Assembly (NCBI GenBank): GCA_027919835.1
Contig: JANVFP010000014.1
Location: 186,001 to 250,000, forward strand
DNA: 64,000 bases
Direction: 5' to 3'
Origin: Lentinula raphanica
Taxonomy: Eukaryota > Basidiomycota > Agaricomycetes > Agaricales > Omphalotaceae
In this document: piece by piece, positions 10,774 to 21,533 of the stretch
How the letters are laid out: each line of letters starts with the position of its first letter
How positions within the stretch are numbered: the first letter of the stretch is position 1
Made by a program: the position numbers and the translations under genes
Notes under the pieces: generated by a model
The model's database searches: none
The model's input: only the letters and a program-made list of their open reading frames with translations
Told to the model about the DNA's origin: nothing

Positions 10774-11857
10774 ATGAGAGATGTAGGCGTATACTCATTC
10801 GCTCGTGCCATGCCTCGTATGGTTCGTTCGTTCATCCTCCTTCCTCACCTTACTCCCCCTTCCTCACCTTCCCACACAGTCCTGGCACCCCCACAACCTG
10901 TACACGCTCCACCTGCGCTCCCTGCCCACCTCCAAACCGTCCCTCAAACGCCCCACGTCCTTTTCCCAATCGGAAAAAACCCTGTTCCAACAACGTTGGA
11001 TCGCCAAAGCCCTCGCGCGGGCGTACCATGGGGACTATATCCCTGAGAAGATTTTCCAGAGGTGGTATGTGCCCGAGGGGCTGCCGAATGTGAGGCCGGC
11101 GAAGCGGCAGGGCCTCGCTCACTATGGGACAGAGAGCTTGGAGGAATACGCTGGAAGAAAAAGGGAAGAGTACGAGGAGGAAGAGATCAAGTACTCGATG
11201 GCTCCCGTGGGGAGTTTGATGTTCACCAACGTGGAACGGAGAATCGACACGGTCGTGTTCAGATCTTGTTTTGCGAAGAGTATCTACGAAGCGAGGAGGT
11301 TGGTTGTACATGGGAATGTCACGCTTAACGGAAAAAGGGTATGTTTTTTTTCTCTCTTTATCTTATGTTATTTTCACGTTTGTTCTAAGCACCAAAACGC
11401 CAACACGCGTCTCAAACCAGGCGATATGATCTCCGTCGACCCTCGTGCCATCCGCTTCTTTAAACCTCCCAGGGAGGAATACATCGATAACCCTAATGCA
11501 CACCTTACCTCTCCTCCTTCCACCAACCCCACCACCCAACCCCTAACCCCCTTCCACCTCCCCCTCTTCTCCTCCCCCCACCTCTTCATCCCCCCCTACA
11601 TCGAACCCTCCTTCCCGACCTGCTCCGCCATCTACCTCCGCCACCCCACCGCGCGCCCGGGGTACTCCGAGATCCCGACACCCTACGCCGCTGATGGCGA
11701 GGTCATCCGGTTCGCGTGGGAGTGGTACTCCCGGCGGAGGCCGCGGGTGAGGAGTGTGACGCGGTTGGGGAGGATCGAAGGGGGGATCGAGAGTTTGAGG
11801 GAGGAGGGAAGGAGAAGAGGGAGGAGAGGGAGAAGGAGAGGAGAGAGATGGAGGTGA
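10774..11857 (+). CDS. NAM9: Mitochondrial small-subunit ribosomal protein uS4m
   Basis: Mitochondrial ribosomal protein of the S4 family. Exons 10774-10821, 10880-11338 and 11390-11857, 325 aa. Exon 1 encodes the family's characteristic opening (MRDVGVYSFARAMPRM), and exon 2 continues SWHPHNLYTL. The S4 RNA-binding domain spans the second intron: ERRIDTVVFRSCFAKSIYEA, LVVHGNVTLNGKR, then NTRLKPGDMISVDP. The C-terminal part has FAWEWYSRRRPRVRS and an arginine/glycine-rich tail. Intron 2 is 51 nt and lacks in-frame stops, so retention would add 17 residues without breaking the protein. The protein is shorter than yeast Nam9 but keeps the domain order. Confidence 0.9.
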
Positions 11858-12227
11858 TGAGGAGGAGAGAGGAGAGGAGGAGGGGTGGGATGATTTTGAC
11901 GGCCCCGGCGTCAAAGTAGGGGTGGTTACGCGTACGTGTTTCCGCTCGTTACGTCGTATTAGGTCGTATATAACACGCTCACCTTTCCAACTATTCCTCC
12001 TACTCAACACTAAAACTTCCATCGCATATAGTAGATCATACCGAATTCCATCGTTCAACGTCCCCCAATTACTCATCTAATCATATCTAATCTAATCTCT
12101 TGCAAGACTCCACAAATCTAATCTATACATGAACTAGCGCCCTATATGGCGCCACTTTTCAAAAAAAAAAATTCTATCGTACCACGTCCCGACGTACCAC
12201 GGTCACGTCAAAAAATTCATATACCGG

Positions 12228-12235
12228 TATAAATA
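12228..12235 (+). promoter_or_regulatory. TATA box upstream of ERG6
   Basis: TATAAATA lies 203 bp before the ERG6 start codon, preceded by GGTCACGTCA and CCACGTCC words that look like CRE- or bHLH-type half sites. Placement suits a core promoter with a long 5' leader. Confidence 0.45.
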
Positions 12236-12437
12236 CCACGACTCAAGTCGTCCCATTCTTTCCTTCCTGTTTCTCGTTCGTCCTTCGTTCGTTCGAACTC
12301 TCTTACCACTCAGCTATCCTCAGCTATACGCTAAGACTCTTATTCCGAGTCTTGTTTCGAGTTTTTCCAGAGTCCTCCCTACACCTACTTCCTTCACCCC
12401 ACTCATCCAAAAAAACCACCCTCCCAAAACCCCCAGG

Positions 12438-13619
12438 ATGGTCACCCAAACAGTGCACGCCGACGGACGCCAAGACTCCCGTATCCAAAACTACACTGCC
12501 TTTTGGCAGAAAGACACCTCAAAGGAAGCCCCAACCGATTCCTCCACCCGGCTCTCCTCCTACACCGACGTCGTCAACGGGTACTACGACGGCGCGACCG
12601 ATCTCTACGAATGGGGCTGGGCTCCTTCCTTCCACTTTTCCCGGTTCACCAAGGGCGAATCCTTCCTTGCCTCGCTCGCCCGGCACGAGCACTTCCTCGC
12701 CTATAAAATGGCCATCAAGCCCTCCGATCGAGTGCTCGACGTCGGCTGCGGCGTGGGTGGGCCCGCGCGGGAGATCGCCGTCTTCACGGGCGCGAAAGAG
12801 GTCGTGGGCGTGAACAACAATGCGTTTCAGGTCGGCAGGGCGAGGCGGTACACGGAGGACAAGGGATTGGGGGGCCAGGTGAGGTTTGTGAAGGGGGATT
12901 TTATGAGGTTGGGAGAGGAGTTTGGGGAGGGTGTGTTTGATGCTGGTCAGTTGAGATAGACTTTGTTCGTTCGTGGTACTAACTGGCTGTCTGTTTTTTG
13001 TACAGTCTACGCGATCGAAGCTACGGTGCACGCACCGACATGGGAAGGCGTCTACGGTGAGATTTACAAAGTGCTCAAACCAGGCGGAGTCGTACGTTCC
13101 TCTTCCCCCCCCCCCCCTAATAAAACTATATATGACCCCCTTCTCCAGTTCGGCGTGTACGAATGGTGCATGACCTCCACCTGGGACCCCTCCAACCCCA
13201 CGCACAAATCCCTCGCCCACTCCATCGAACTCGGCAACGGCATCCCCCAAATGCGTCCCCTCTCCCTCGCCCGTGCCGCTCTGCTCTCCACCGGGTTCGA
13301 GATCACGTACGAAGACGACCTGGCGTCGCACAACGACCCTATTCCGTGGTATTACCCCCTCGAGGGCGACCTCCGAAAGGCGCAGACGTTGTACGACTTG
13401 TTCACCGTCTGGCGCACGACGGCGTTTGGGATGTTTGTGATGCATGGGATTATGTGGGTGTTGGAGATGGTCGGGGTGGTCCCGAAGGGGACGATGGAGG
13501 TCGGGAGGGCGTTGAAGGTGGCGCAGACGAGTTTGATTGAGGGAGGGAAGACGGGGTTGTTTACGCCGATGTATATGGTCGTTTGTCGGAAGCCGTTGGA
13601 GGGGGAGAAGGCTGAGTGA
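12438..13619 (+). CDS. ERG6: Sterol 24-C-methyltransferase
   Basis: Transfers methyl from S-adenosylmethionine to C-24 of zymosterol-type sterols in ergosterol synthesis, at the ER or lipid droplets. Exons 12438-12945, 13006-13091 and 13149-13619; 354 aa, close to family length. Conserved landmarks are the sterol-binding region YYDGATDLYEWGWAPSFHF, SAM motif I RVLDVGCGVGGPAREIA, the NNN motif in VVGVNNNAFQ, YAIEATVHAP, YKVLKPGG and YEWCMTSTWDP. The C-terminal domain (SMT C) ends with FTPMYMVVCRKP. The intron at 13092-13148 contains a poly-C run. Sits 555 bp upstream of MVD1, which acts earlier in the same sterol route. Confidence 0.96.
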
Positions 13620-14174
13620 GGTGGTAGTGGACTGCATTTAGATACCCAAAGATCTATTACACATTCGTTTGTTATAACGTATAATAATCCATGTTTGCTT
13701 CAATATCCAATCTTGTTCATCTTCACCAACGACGACGAAGAAGATTGAACGTTGAATCGTTCAACACAGACTATACTCAGTACTATGTTTTCAGCGGCCG
13801 CTACATAACCCTAATAAAGAAAAAGAAATGATACGATCCGATAGATTACCGCGTTTTTTTACTCTTCTTCTTTACCTTCTTCCTTCTCCCCCTCTTGTTC
13901 GTACTCAAACTACGTTTTACCCTCAACCCTGGTTTCTAAGTCTTGGAGGTACTTAAACCCCTCTTGTTCAGAGCTCAAACGTTAACGTTCAAATTTAAAC
14001 TTGGCTCTAGACTTGCCCTCAAGTCTCAGTCTCGTCTTGAACTCGTTTTTCAACTTGATCGCAAACTTGTTCGAATTTCGTCTTGGCCTCGAGTGAACAT
14101 CCCCCCCTCGATAGATATCGATAAACGACAAACGATAAAGTCAATCAACTAGATAAAAAGATCAAAAGATAAAG
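13620..14174. other. Intergenic ERG6-MVD1
   Basis: Holds the ERG6 3' flank and the MVD1 promoter. No ORF of value and no repeat beyond short CAAACTT/CTTGACC-like echoes at 13900-14090. Confidence 0.5.
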
Positions 14175-15531
14175 ATGACGACGATCTACCAAGCCACCAC
14201 ATCTGCACCCGTCAATATCGCTTGTATCAAGTACGCCTTCTCCTTTCTTCTCCTAAACCCACACACCAACCTCTTTCTTTCCCACCAGATACTGGGGCAA
14301 ACGCGACACAACCCTCATCCTCCCCACCAACTCCTCTCTCTCCGTCACCCTCTCCCAAAACGACCTATCCTCCACCACGACCTCATCCACCTCTCCCTCC
14401 TTCCCCACCACCCTTCTCTGGCTGAACAACCTTCCCCCGGAACAAATCAACTTGTCCTCCAATCTCGACTCCCGTCTCGCCCGGTGTCTCCTCCAGCTCA
14501 AAAAACTCCGAAAGGAGCTTGTCGAAGACAAAGACGCCTCGGCACCCAAGATGTCCGAATGGAACCTACACATCGCCTCGTACAATAACTTTCCTACCGC
14601 CGCAGGTCTAGCATCGAGCGCGTCTGGGTTCGCAGCGCTGACGGCTTCCGTCGCTGCTCTATACGGTCTCAACACGTTCTCTTCAGAACAAGAACAAGGA
14701 GAAGGGAACGACCCGCTCGTGTCCGCCTCCCAACTCTCCCTTATCGCCCGGCTCGGCTCCGGCTCCGCCTGCCGTTCCCTCTTCGGCGGCTTCGTCTCCT
14801 GGTCCGCCGGGTCCCTCCCGTCCGGCACCGACTCCCTCGCCACCCAAATCGCGCCCGCGTCCCACTGGCCGACGCTCCACGCGCTGATCTGTATCGTGAA
14901 CGCGCAAAAGAAGGCGACATCGTCCACGTCGGGTATGCAACGCACCGTTCAGACTTCGGCTCTGTTGCAGCATCGGATCACCGACGTCGTCCCGAGACGG
15001 ATGGAGGGCATCATCGATGCGATCAAGGACAGGGATTTCGATACGTTCGGGAGGATCACGATGGATGATTCGAACCAGTTCCACGCCGTCGCGCTCGATA
15101 CCTCTCCTCCCATCTTCTACATGAACGACGTCTCCCGGTCTATCATCCTCCTCATCGAGGAACTCAACCGCGTCTCCCTCCTTACCTCGCGCCACCTCGT
15201 CGCAGCCTATACATTCGACGCCGGGCCCAACGCGGTGATCTACGCCGAGGAAAAACACATCCCGACTATTGTCAACCTCGTTCTGCGGTACTTTCCTTTG
15301 GAACCAGGGACGTTTGAGGATAAACTCGGCGTGCTTGGCGGGAAGGACGCTAGTCAGGTCGGGGGTGGGGTTCCGGATGGGTTCGACCAAGGCGTCGTCC
15401 CAGGTGCGTTTGGGCTGGGGACGTTGAAGGGGTTGATTCATACGAGGATTGGGGATGGGCCGAGGATGCTTGGGAAGGAGAAGGCGTTGTTGGGGGAGGA
15501 TGGGATGCCGAAGAGCAAGGTGGTGGGGTGA
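14175..15531 (+). CDS. MVD1: Diphosphomevalonate decarboxylase
   Basis: ATP-dependent decarboxylation of mevalonate diphosphate to isopentenyl diphosphate, last step of the mevalonate pathway. Exons 14175-14230 and 14289-15531, 432 aa, a little longer than yeast Mvd1/Erg19. GHMP-kinase-fold signatures: PVNIACIKYWGKRD across the splice, the glycine/serine phosphate loop PTAAGLASSASGFAAL, GSGSACRSLFGGFVSW, then MDDSNQFHA and the catalytic-aspartate region YTFDAGPNA. The protein ends in a basic tail. The 3' end plus 3' flank of this gene has a damaged copy at 17.7 kb. Confidence 0.96.
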
Positions 15532-16574
15532 ACTCAAAGGGAATTTGATCGTTTCAAAAAAGGGCTTCATATCATTCTGTCTCGTTCTATTTCGTTTCAT
15601 CCATGTCACCCATACTACAATCTACATACATAACATAACATAGAAACTTTCGAGTCTTGTCTACAACAAAATCATAATCTCTATCTTCATCTTCATCTTC
15701 ATCTTGGCTTCATCAGTTTCCTACTAATTTCAACTCTACTTCCTCAAATCCTCGTATCCCCCACTCGGGTACTGAGTTAGTCTGAACTTTTTTTGGGGGG
15801 GTAGTAGAGACCTCGGCTATCCATCATGTGCAAGTCATGTGTAGGTTCATTTCTCAATAGAACGCGCTGCTAGCCGACGCGACGATATGTTACCATTCAT
15901 TCAGCTCAATTGAACGAAGGGATTTGAGCTCCTGCGCAAGCTACGCTCTATTTCAGTCTATATCTCACAATTACTAACCTTGCGGTTGTGTAGTTGCAAG
16001 AAGCATTTTAGATGGTCGTGATCTTCTTTTCCTATCTGTATATGCCCCAGGAAACAGGCATTTTTTGAGGAAATGAGGGAAGACTCAGGAAGTGGAAGCG
16101 CTCAGGGTCGCCGTTAAACGCCCAGGGTTATTTTTCCTGTTATGGAAACTTTATGGCATTCCTGCCACGATTAGCCAAGGTCCTACCAGCGCGCGGTTTT
16201 TACTAGCAGACTCTAGATACCTCGACTCGTTAGTGTCAAGAGGTATCGATTCTGCCTTTGGGAGACAAGTACTGAGTACTGAAGTACTGACAAGTGACTC
16301 ATTGACATCATGCATCGCTCCAAGGGATGCGGGTTCGGGTCAATTCCAAGTTGGCCAACCCACCTCCTGCGTGATGTCGACCATGTAGGACTCTTCTCCC
16401 CCGATTGAAGATGGCGAGTGACCGGTGACAAACAGTCTTGTCCGGGGAGTCCGGTTCGTAAAGTGGGCGAAAACGTTATGCGAGATTGAGGCTGCCCACA
16501 ACCACCAAGTCCCCTTGAGAAACCAGAAACCAGAAACCAGTTTCAGCACCGCAAGTTGCTCTTTGTTTGAAACC
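15532..16574. other. Intergenic region after MVD1
   Basis: The first 217 bp are the MVD1 3' flank, duplicated at 18.1-18.35 kb. The rest has no supported gene. Confidence 0.5.
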
Positions 16575-17290
16575 CTCTTCTCAGTGGTCCATCCCAATGC
16601 CCATTGTCATCTCACACACACACACACACACACACACACCAACAAGGCTTCGAGGAAAACAAAAGCACCGTCTGACTAGGATTTGGATATTCGGATGCTC
16701 CATGTTCTTTTCTTCCCTCGTTCATCAGCGCGGCTTCGGAAGCAATAGCCAAGGCCCAGTACTACAGTAGGCATATCATATCGTTAAAAGTTAAAACTCA
16801 CAATGTTGGCTAACCAAGAGTTGACTGCCGTACCCCCCGTTGATGCTGGCAAAAATTACTGGAAAAATCTCTGAGCTTGCCCATTCTGGGTCTCGAGGAT
16901 GCGGTTCGATCTTTGTTCCTAGTCAATTGTTTTGTGAACTGATAGATGCACTCTAGACAAGCAGGCCTCCGCGTTCATCATCGTAGCTTTATAATTCATT
17001 CATGGACATAGCATGCGCGCAAACTGTTACAATTCTCATGGGGCATCGAAGGTTATACAAGGCCGGAGGCCTGAGGGTTTCATGTAGCCGGGAACACCAG
17101 ACTTGGGTTCGTAAACATGATCTCAATCGGCGTAAGTCGTGAATTGATTTACTGCTCATTTTGTCCATTAAACATCCGTTTTCTAATTCGTATACCAACA
17201 GTTAGCTATGTCTCGGCATCAGTACAGTAAGTACTGTCAGAATTCATACCTAAGCTTCAATCTGGTTGTTGAAAGCACTTGGTATGTTGA
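16575..17290. repeat. Dispersed duplicated segment, copy A
   Basis: Matches copy B at about 20685-21485 in the same orientation. Shared landmarks are CTCAGTGGTCCATCCC, CAACAAGGCTTCGAGGAAAA, TTCGGATGCTC, GTTGATGCTGGCAAAAATTA, CATTCATGGACATAGCATGC and GGCCGGAGGCCTGAGGGTTT. Copy A has an expanded CA microsatellite (about 16614-16639). Copy B has an insertion near 21270-21420. No coding structure. Confidence 0.9.
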
Positions 17291-17404
17291 TATGAATCCA
17301 TTTACTTCTTCATTCACTCCTGTTTTCTCAGCACTCTTCCTAATTCCAGAATCCTCTTCAACCAGGCTCTCGTCGGCTGACAGAGTAAGCGGGCTCGTTT
17401 TCTC

Positions 17405-17665
17405 TTAACTACGCAGCTTATCTGAATCATCTCAAACTTGCAAAGACTCCAGTCCGAATCCCGTTGATCGATCAAGCTTTCAGAAATTTCAAAAGCTAGC
17501 CGTGCTACTGTGCTACTGAGGTTTACTGAGGTAACATATAGTATGATCTCACACGCTCAATGTGCAATACACATGGTGCAACCGCCTGGATCCAACGAGT
17601 ATTAAATTTTTAATTTCAATAACGAAGCCAAGTTTCTTGACTTTAAAAGGACCCCTCAAGTGGAC
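17405..17665. repeat. Dispersed repeat related to 46480-46705
   Basis: Shares CTTATCTG, CATCT, AGTCCGA, TACTGAGGTAACATAT, GAGTATTA, GAAGCCAA and TTAAAAGGACC in the same order as the 46.5-kb copy, which lies just upstream of the first member of an unknown gene family. Here it abuts the broken MVD1 copy. Confidence 0.7.
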
Positions 17666-17704
17666 ATCCGACACTGGACTGTGGAAGAGAGTGTCAGCTT
17701 CAGC

Positions 17705-18349
17705 TTACATGAACGACGTCTCCCGATCTATCATCCTCCTCATCGAGGAACTCAACCGCGTCTCCCTCTCCAACTCCCAACACCTCGTCCAGCGTATACA
17801 TTCGACGCCGGGCCCAACGCGGTGATCTACGCCGAGGAAAAACACATCCCAACCATTGTCAACCCGGTCATCCTGCGGTACTTCCCTTTGGAACCAGGGA
17901 CGTTTGAGGATAAACTCGGCGTGCTTGGCGGGAAGGACGCTAGTCAGGTCGGTGGTGGGGTTCCGGATGGGTTCGACCAAGGCGTCGTCCCAGGTGGGTT
18001 TGGGCTGGGGACGTTGAAGGGGTTGATGGGCCGAGGATGCTTGGGAAGGAGAAGGCGTTGTTGGGGGAGGATGGGATGCCAAAGAGCAACGTGGTGGGGT
18101 GAGGTGGTGAAGTGGAATTCAAAGGGAATTTGATCGTTTGCCACCAACCCAAAAAAGTGCTTCATATCATTCTGTCTCGTTCTATTTCATTTCATCCATG
18201 TCACCCATGACCCATACTACAATCTACATACATAACATAACATAGAAACTTTCGAGTCTTGTCTACAATAAAATCATAACCTCTTTCTTCCATTTCAACT
18301 TCATCTTGGCTTCATCGGTTTCCTACTAATTTCACTCTACTTCCTCAAA
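17705..18349 (+). pseudogene. Truncated, frameshifted copy of MVD1 3' end
   Basis: Homologous to 15118-15748 (last third of MVD1 plus about 210 bp of 3' flank). It starts abruptly at the codon for the tyrosine of YMNDVSRSI. A one-base loss in the LVAAYTF region shifts the frame, a 3-base gain lies in IVNLVLRYF, and 20 bp are missing near the end (after GLGTLKGL). The 3' flank stays collinear down to CTACTTCCTCAAA. Without the promoter and GHMP domain it cannot encode an enzyme. The continuous 3' flank shows a DNA-level duplication; as MVD1 has no intron in this part, a reverse-transcribed origin cannot be excluded, though no poly(A) is seen. Confidence 0.93.
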
Positions 18350-18500
18350 GCGTACAATCCAGGTTCAACATCAAGACGGTCACTAGACACCAAGAGTTCG
18401 AGAATCGACTCGTTGAATGCTTCGAATTCTAAGAGTGACCATAATTTATGAGCCCTAGCCTGAGACCGGTCGTGACCTACTTAGTGGCGCCGCTGGGGCC

Positions 18501-19740
18501 TCAAGGCCTCAACATCATCTTCGCCCCTCCTCGTTCTTTCTTGGAACTCTTCAGGAACCCTACTTCAATCATTACCGATACCAGTTTTGAAAGGTATCCA
18601 GGAATATCAAAGTCACCCTCTCCGATATGATGATCTTCCACCCACTGGAGTGTCATTTGATCGAGACTTTCAGGCGATGAATAACCTATCCTGGCCCATG
18701 AACCTACTGTGTTGATGAAGATTTGGCCAACTGGTCCGGGATAAAGCTCCACAATGCCTCGTACGGGTTGTTGATCATGATCAGGGCGAATTCGATGGAC
18801 CGTGAAGTGAGTCAGTCCAAAGATAGCATCTGGCCACCAATGAGCCATCACCATCCAGAGACCGGCGCAAGCGGGATGGGGATGGGTTGAGTTCCAGATA
18901 TAGTAGGTATATACATCGCCTGGATGATTCGGATATTTTATTAGTTAGTCAACGTTGAACAAGAGTTTAGGGATTCGGGAAAGACTGGCAAGAAAAATTT
19001 CATGATGGAATAAACCATACCTGAATAGGGTGCTAAACGATTGAGACCGACAAATATTCCAGGGGATTCAACACTCAACATTCTCTGCCACATGTCTCGT
19101 TCTTCTCCCGTACTCCTCATCTTTTTCGAATGACTCCACAGAGTCAGCAATGATCTCAAGTGGGCTCGGATGTCGTAGGTCGCGGTCTCGTCCATCGGAG
19201 GACTCGGAGGACCATCATCGAAACGGAGTGTCTGCTCCCAGTCTTTCTGGCCTACCCACTGACCGATCCTAGCCCACATTCCTTCTCGGTTGATCAGGAC
19301 AGTGTCGCGCAACGAATGGTCGTAGTGTCTCCACCGTGGCTCGATGGGGAGTACTGATGACTCTTTCTGACCCTGATCATGATGATTCGTCTGCCAAAAA
19401 GGCTGCACGGGTGTGTTCACTTGGCGTTGACGAGCCGAGTTCCACTGGCTGAACACAACCCACCAGCCATTGCGGTGATCGTGCTCTGGGAGCCCCATGT
19501 GGACTACATACCAAAGATACACGGTGATGGCTGTCATCATACGACGATGGTTAGTGAGTGTATCATAGTAAGAGTACAGGAAGCAATGAAGCAGGGAGCC
19601 CCCTTCTTACCGTCTTGATGCACATATGGGGGATCGGCACCCATAATAGCTGACTGAGAAAGCACAGGTCCAACAAGGAGCGAGACGACAAGAAGGAGGA
19701 AGGCCACTAGGCAGTGCGATGGTGAGAGAAAGAACACCAT
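18501..19740 (-). CDS. Secreted protein of unknown function with two internal repeats
   Basis: Exons 19740-19611, 19530-19021 and 18919-18501, 352 aa, phases close. Residues 1-29 form a clear signal peptide (LVAFLLLVVSLLVGPVLSQ). Two related units follow. Unit 1 has DAITVYLWYVVHMG, WWVVFSQWN, GMWARIGQWV and TYDIRAHLRSLLTLW. Unit 2 has GDVYTYYIWNSTH, LWMVMAHWW, GSWARIGYSS and DFDIPGYLSKLVSVM. The unit boundaries coincide with exon boundaries, suggesting exon duplication. No catalytic motif recognised; the tryptophan-rich pattern suggests an extracellular binding or effector-like protein, which is inference only. Confidence 0.75.
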
Positions 19741-20684
19741 TCTTTCTGTGAAGCGACTGAACTCAGGAGTCAGTGTTATGACCCTCCAATGAACTTAATG
19801 CAGAGAGTGGGAAACACTTACTGCTGATCAAGTTGTTCGACAAGAAGGTATGTATCTAGTGGGAGGAAAGAGCTAGAAGAGAGGCGGGGTTGACGTTGAG
19901 GTCGTATAATATATATTGCTCAAGTTTCATACAGTGAATAGTGAACCTGATCCTACCTGATCCATCGGAATCCGTAATGTGCTCGCCGCTCGGAAATGGT
20001 ATACTCATCTGATACGTTTGGCATCAGTTTCATCTGGTTCATCGTTGTTCAACAGGGTTCAAACTGGTTCATCTGGCAAAAATTCCTCCTTAGAAACAAG
20101 CGGTTAGAAGTGAAAAGTTGGGAGGCCAGTGAATATTCACCGTGGCACGGTCAATGGTGATGTACTCGCGATTCGCGAAGCTTCATCCTGGCAGTTCATG
20201 CGCATCATGCACAGTCCGCGGCAGACTCATTCTCAGTAGTCGGAGTGAATCGCTGGCAGCTGCGTTGTTCGATGATAGTCAGTCAAAAAGTCGCGAATGC
20301 AGTGGGCTCTTCGAGCCCGTACTTTACACGTCACCGGGCCGAATTTACCGACTGGGTACGAGTCTATTCACACGGGGACGACTTTCGTACATATCTTGAA
20401 GTTAAACTACTAACCAGCTACCAACTTGTACCAGAGTCCAGCTTCGACTTGTTCCTAGTACTCAGCACTCAATTCCTTCACCTTCATCTGGCGCAACAAC
20501 CGTGATTCGAGTATTCAAATATTCAGATGTTCACTACTGGACCGACAACCACTCAAGTACTCGTAACTCAACTACCAGTTCTAGTACTCAGCACTCAACG
20601 AATCAACGGACTCAATTTGGGTACCGCTCTTCCACCCACAAGCAAGACCCGATGTTGAATGTTGGGGAAGCAAGTTGAAACCCA

Positions 20685-21485
20685 CTTCTCAGTGGTCCAT
20701 CCCGATGCCATCACACACACACCAACAAGGCTTCGAGGAAAACAAAACCACCGTCTGTCTGGGATTCGGATATTCGGATGCTCGATGTTCTTTTTTTCCT
20801 CATTCATCAGCGCGACTGAAACAATAGCCAATAGGCACATCGTTACAACTCACGAATCACGATGTTGGCTAACCAAGATTGACTGCCGCCATACCCCCGG
20901 GTTGATGCTGGCAAAAATTACTGGAAGAATCTCTGAGCTTGCCCATTCTGGGTCTTGAGGATGCGGTTTGATCTTTGTACCTAGTCGATTGTTTCATGAA
21001 CCAGTGATAGACGCACTCTAGGCAAGCAGCCCTCCACGTTCATCATCATCAGACTCCTTTATAATTCATTCATGGACATAGCATGCGCGCAAAATGTTAC
21101 AATTCTCATGGGGCATCGAAGGTTATACAAGGCCGGAGGCCTGAGGGTTTCATGTAGCCGGGAACACTCTCCATCAGCGTAAGTTGTGAGTTGATTTACT
21201 GTTCGTTTCGTCCATTAAACATCCATTTTCTAATTTGTATACCAACAGTAAGCTATGTCTCAGCATCAGTATAGTTAACAAGGCGCTGGCAAGCTCCTCT
21301 TCATGCATCGGGCAATACTCACCCTAATGAAGATTTTCCAGTGCAGTGCAGCACTTTCAAGACTTGTACATTTCAAGGTTATTGAAGATTTGGCATCATA
21401 TTTGCATGCAATCGACGATTTATGAATTGATATACTGTCAAGATTCATACTCAAGCTTTACTCTGGTTGTTGAAAACACTTAGTA
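20685..21485. repeat. Dispersed duplicated segment, copy B
   Basis: Second copy of the segment at 16575-17290. It lacks the CA expansion and carries about 150 bp of extra sequence around 21270-21420 between AGCTATGTCTCAGCATCAGT and TCAAGATTCATACTCAAGCTT. No coding structure. Ends just before the orphan gene at 21534. Confidence 0.9.
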
Positions 21486-21533
21486 TGTAGTATGAATTGG
21501 GTGTTACGACCCTCCGCCCTTTCACCTCTGAAA

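Noticed and set aside
12519..13637. Long minus-strand frame across ERG6
   Set aside because: Shadow of the GC-rich ERG6 coding strand; no family resemblance, while the plus strand encodes a clear enzyme.
14253..15609. Long minus-strand frames across MVD1
   Set aside because: Shadow frames opposite a well-conserved enzyme.
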